From Bradyrhizobium uaiense (GTDB lineage Bacteria > Pseudomonadota > Alphaproteobacteria > Rhizobiales > Xanthobacteraceae): a DNA stretch of 43,557 bases. Each line of letters opens with the position of its first letter. Within the stretch, counting starts at the first letter, position 1. Shown here in pieces: positions 41,219 through 43,557 of this stretch. The stretch is from assembly GCF_010811875.1 (NCBI RefSeq), contig NZ_VKHP01000051.1, positions 1-43,557 on the forward strand, given 5' to 3'. The notes under the pieces are model-generated. The model was given only the letters and a program-made list of their open reading frames with translations. It was not told the origin of the DNA and ran no database searches. The translations under genes and the position numbers were made by a program.

Positions 41219-41612
41219 GGTGCTGCTCCCTGATCGCCGCGTCCGGGAAACCGCTGCGCGGCGTTGCGCGGGTTATAGCGGCGCGGGAATGCGTGATGCT
41301 ACTCAAGCAGGAGATAGCAGTCATCGCGGGACTCCGCCCCCTTTCCGTTTGCGGGCAAGGGAGGCGCGTCGCCAAAATATCGAAAACAACCCCATGCAAA
41401 GTAGCCTGCCGTGGCCGGCGTTCGACCAAGGCTACTTGACAGGGCCACTTGACGCGTCGGGCAACTCACGGATATATTTCCAATATTCCGAAATCAGCCA
41501 GACGTCTGTAACCGACGTTTCCACGTCCTCATGCCCGATAGCATACGCGATAGCCCTACCCGCACGCGGCAGAGGCGAAACGAGTCTGCGCGCACGCCTC
41601 GCCCACAAATGC
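41219..41612. other. Intergenic region between patatin and ferredoxin reductase genes
   Basis: About 400 bases without a supported gene. Open frames on both strands here are Arg/Ser-rich and lack ribosome-binding sites. The sequence has the look of the spurious-ORF repeats often annotated in Bradyrhizobium, which I cannot confirm without a search. Confidence 0.45.
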
Positions 41613-41641
41613 AAAAGGCCGGAGCCTTGTGGGCCCCAGCC
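41613..41641 (-). terminator. Rho-independent terminator of the ferredoxin reductase gene
   Basis: On the minus strand GGCTGGGGCC, loop CACAA, GGCTCCGGCC (10 pairs, two of them G-U), followed by TTTTGCATTT. It lies about 47 bp after the stop of the reductase gene. Confidence 0.8.
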
Positions 41642-41687
41642 TTCGCAACAGACGTAGCAATGATCCCCGCGCGCGGGGCCAGCGGGA

Positions 41688-42461
41688 TCAGCGCTCGACG
41701 AACGCCTTCTCGATCACGAAGTGACCGGGGGTGTTGCCGCTGCCTTCCTTGAAGCCGCGGGTCTCGAACAGCACTTTCAGCTCTTCCAGCATCGCCGGGC
41801 TGCCGCACATCATGATGCGGTCGGTCTCGATGTCGAGCGGACCCTGGTGCAGATCGGTGAACAGCTGATTGGAGGTGATCAGGTCGGTGATGCGGCCGCG
41901 GTTGCGGAACGGCTCGCGGGTCACGGTCGGATAGTACGAGAGCTTCTCCGACAGCAGCGGCCCGAACAGCTCGTCATCGCGCAGCTTGGCGACCAGCTCC
42001 TCGCCATAGGCAAGCTCGGAGACCTGGCGGCAGCCATGCACCAGCAGGATCTGGTCGTAGCGATCATAGACCTCGGGGTCCTTGATCAGGCTGGCGAACG
42101 GCGCAAGGCCGGTGCCGGTCGACAGCAGCATCAGCCGCTTGCCGGGGATCAGGTTGTCGGTGATCAGCGTGCCGGTCGCCTTGCGGCCGACCAGGATGGT
42201 ATCGCCCTCGCGGATCTTCTGCAGCTTGGAGGTGAGCGGGCCGTCCTGCACCTTGATCGAGAAGAACTCGAGCTCTTCCTCGTGATTGGCGCTCGCCATC
42301 GAATAGGCGCGCAGCAGCGGCCGGCCCTCGACCTCGAGGCCGATCATGGCAAACTGCCCGTTCTGGAAGCGGAAACCGGAATCGCGAGTCGCCCGAAAGC
42401 TGAAAAGCGTATCGGTCCAGTGCTGAACGGAAAGAACTTTCTCTCGATAGAACGCGCTCAT
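41688..42461 (-). CDS. fpr: Ferredoxin/flavodoxin-NADP+ reductase (subclass I bacterial Fpr)
   Basis: A 257-aa FAD enzyme that moves electrons between NADPH and ferredoxin or flavodoxin. FAD-binding RAYSMAS starts at residue 51, followed by FFSIKVQDGPLTSKL. NADP-binding parts are STGTGLAPFASLI, VHGCR and MMCGSPAMLEELK. The short C-terminal EKAFVER is the mark of the Rhodobacter/Xanthomonas subclass. Length is as expected. The ribosome-binding site is weak. An unusual TTTAGAA/TTCTAGA pair lies upstream (see rejected items). A terminator follows. Confidence 0.93.
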   Translation of the reverse strand: MSAFYREKVLSVQHWTDTLFSFRATRDSGFRFQNGQFAMIGLEVEGRPLLRAYSMASANHEEELEFFSIKVQDGPLTSKLQKIREGDTILVGRKATGTLITDNLIPGKRLMLLSTGTGLAPFASLIKDPEVYDRYDQILLVHGCRQVSELAYGEELVAKLRDDELFGPLLSEKLSYYPTVTREPFRNRGRITDLITSNQLFTDLHQGPLDIETDRIMMCGSPAMLEELKVLFETRGFKEGSGNTPGHFVIEKAFVER

Positions 42462-42724
42462 GGGTTTTCGTTTTCTCGACTGACCAGATTTAGAATGGTT
42501 TGATTTCTAGACTGCTCGCGATGGCGCAGAAGTGGCCGAAATCACTGAAGATCTCGCGTTTCCATTGCGCCAATGCGTGAGATAGTCAAGATCAACTGGC
42601 GTGCAATTGCGATCTCAGAATGGCAGTCGTTCGATTTCGCGCAGAGGTTCAGCCGCGACATCGTTAACACGTGGCGCTGCACGTAATTTACTTGCTGAGA
42701 TCAGCACCGATCTGGCAATTAATT
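42462..42724. other. Divergent intergenic region before the ATP-grasp gene
   Basis: About 260 bases that are more AT-rich than their surroundings (for example TCGTTAACACGTG and TAATTTACTTGCTGAG). They should hold promoters for fpr and for the ATP-grasp gene. I see no gene and no clear operator. Confidence 0.45.
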
Positions 42725-42835
42725 GCTACGAAAACCGTGGCGAAGGGAAAATGATATCGTGGTCCTGATCAGCCAGCGAATCTTCCTGGAAACCATCAAG
42801 AAATATTGTTTGGCGCACTCCGTTGCCGTCGAGGT
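42725..42835 (+). repeat. Left arm of a 111-bp perfect inverted repeat
   Basis: Identical to the reverse complement of 43447-43557. It spans the ribosome-binding site and first 25 codons of the ATP-grasp gene. Confidence 0.97.
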
Positions 42836-43557
42836 GCGGTCCGGCGGCTGGCTGGTCGTCATGACCAGGGGCAGCGAGCGGCGGCTTGCGATCGGCTACG
42901 ACATCGGGCTGAACAGCGCGGTCGCGCATCAGGTCGCCAACGACAAGTCGGCCTGCGCGGATGTGCTCGCATCGGCCTGCGTCCCCGCGATTCCGCATAC
43001 GCTGTTTCTCGGCGCGAGGCTCAGCAAGCACATTCCGGGATCGGACTCGCTGGACGCGATGCGGCGTCTGCTCGACGCGCATCCGCATGGACTGGTCGTC
43101 AAACCCAATCAGGGGACATCCGGCGAGCTCGTCTTCCGCGTGACGACGCCAACGCAGCTCGAGACCGCAGTCGCGCGCATCCTTGCTGCGCATCCAAGCC
43201 TTGCGATCTCGCCCTATGTCGAAATCACCGACGAGGTGCGCGTCGTGCTGCTCGATGCGCGCGCGCTGATCGTCTACGCCAAGACGCGCCCGTCGGTGGT
43301 CGGCGACGGCATCCAGTCGCTGCGTGCGCTGGCACAGGCGGCCGCGACGGCCGAACAACTCAAGACCATGGCCGAGGATTTCGACGCCGCCGCGCTCGAC
43401 GCCGTTCCCCCTGCCGGCGAACGGCTTCTGCTGAACTGGCGGCACAACCTCGACGGCAACGGAGTGCGCCAAACAATATTTCTTGATGGTTTCCAGGAAG
43501 ATTCGCTGGCTGATCAGGACCACGATATCATTTTCCCTTCGCCACGGTTTTCGTAGC
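42759..43557 (+). CDS. ATP-grasp protein, cyanophycin-synthetase-like (3' end replaced by inverted repeat)
   Basis: GTG 42759 has AAGGGA upstream; a TTG at 42723 is less likely. About 229 genuine codons follow. Landmarks are NDKSACADVLASACVPAIPHTLF, the ATP-grasp lysine strand GLVVKPNQGTSGELVFRV, SPYVEITDEVRVVLLDARALIVYAKTRPSVVGDGIQSLRAL (the VVGDG motif of cyanophycin-synthetase and related ligases), and GERLLLNWRHN. Homology stops near 43446; from 43447 the frame only reads the reverse complement of the gene's own start. The metal-binding C-terminal part is therefore missing. It is probably an amide-forming ligase; substrate unknown. Confidence 0.78.
43447..43557 (-). repeat. Right arm of the 111-bp perfect inverted repeat, flush with the window end
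   Basis: Reverse complement of 42725-42835 with no mismatch. It ends exactly at the last base of the window and replaces the expected continuation of the ATP-grasp gene. Confidence 0.97.

Noticed and set aside
41432..41657. Small frames between patatin and fpr
   Set aside because: No ribosome-binding site, Arg/Ser-rich composition on both strands, and overlap with the fpr terminator.
42489..42511. Iron-control element (Irr box) upstream of fpr
   Set aside because: The half-sites TTTAGAA and TTCTAGA are present, but 9 bases apart instead of 3, so it does not fit the known Irr site.
42726..43523. Minus-strand 265-aa frame beginning with the same peptide as the ATP-grasp protein
   Set aside because: It exists only because the right arm of the inverted repeat copies the gene start in reverse; the rest is a shadow.
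1..43557. CRISPR array, tRNA, rRNA, prophage or insertion sequence
   Set aside because: I saw no regular spaced direct repeats, no tRNA-like cloverleaf, no rRNA sequence and no transposase, integrase or phage structural gene.

Overview
The window looks like a chromosomal segment of a Bradyrhizobium-type alphaproteobacterium (Nitrobacteraceae). The evidence is high-GC coding on both strands, tightly coupled operons with ATGA, TGATG and GTGA overlaps, many solute-uptake and catabolic genes (Liv, NitT/TauT, TctC/Bug), RopB/Omp25-like outer-membrane sequence, and intergenic palindromes of the kind scattered through Bradyrhizobium genomes. This assignment is inference from gene style; no marker gene for taxonomy is present.

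Layout. 1-2678 (minus): livG (cut by the window start), livM and livH of a branched-chain amino-acid importer. 2971-5240 (plus): an ABC-2 type ATPase/permease pair. 5249-10660: epoxide-hydrolase-like enzyme, periplasmic metallo-beta-lactamase-fold protein, amidohydrolase, double-GNAT protein and M29 aminopeptidase. 10776-16339: a divergent catabolic cluster. A PcaB-like lyase and a PcaC-like decarboxylase run left; a TctC receptor, a HIBADH-family dehydrogenase, a frameshifted Gfo/Idh/MocA oxidoreductase and a HutC-type GntR regulator run right; a shared intergenic region carries two matching dyad operators. 16340-19828: repeat-rich DNA with small genes and an L,D-transpeptidase. 19838-21897: a translationally coupled zincin metallopeptidase and Ddl-like ATP-grasp ligase. 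22147-24784: a hydroxylaminobenzene-mutase-like membrane protein, an unknown protein, and an ECF42-type sigma factor with its DGPF partner, preceded by a promoter that matches the ECF42 motif. 24944-30221: a NitT/TauT ABC importer (permease frameshifted) with a 2-hydroxyacid dehydrogenase and a two-domain Inh lipoprotein, divergent from a creatininase-family amidohydrolase. 30368-36829: a secreted small protein, then a metal-related locus (CsoR/RcnR-family repressor with twin operators, HisE-like pyrophosphohydrolase, unusual Nramp transporter, small proteins, Omp25-OprB porin). 37052-42461: FAD monooxygenase, FMN glutamate-synthase-like protein, patatin and ferredoxin-NADP reductase. 42759 to end: a truncated ATP-grasp gene.

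Three points bear on data quality. The last 111 bases are a perfect reverse complement of 42725-42835, which is probably an assembly fold-back. Two otherwise well-conserved genes (14598-15577 and 26622-27409) each carry a single apparent one-base deletion.

The best candidates for new biology are the zincin/ATP-grasp pair, the CsoR-HisE-Nramp metal locus with its structured leader, and the divergent catabolic cluster with twin dyads.
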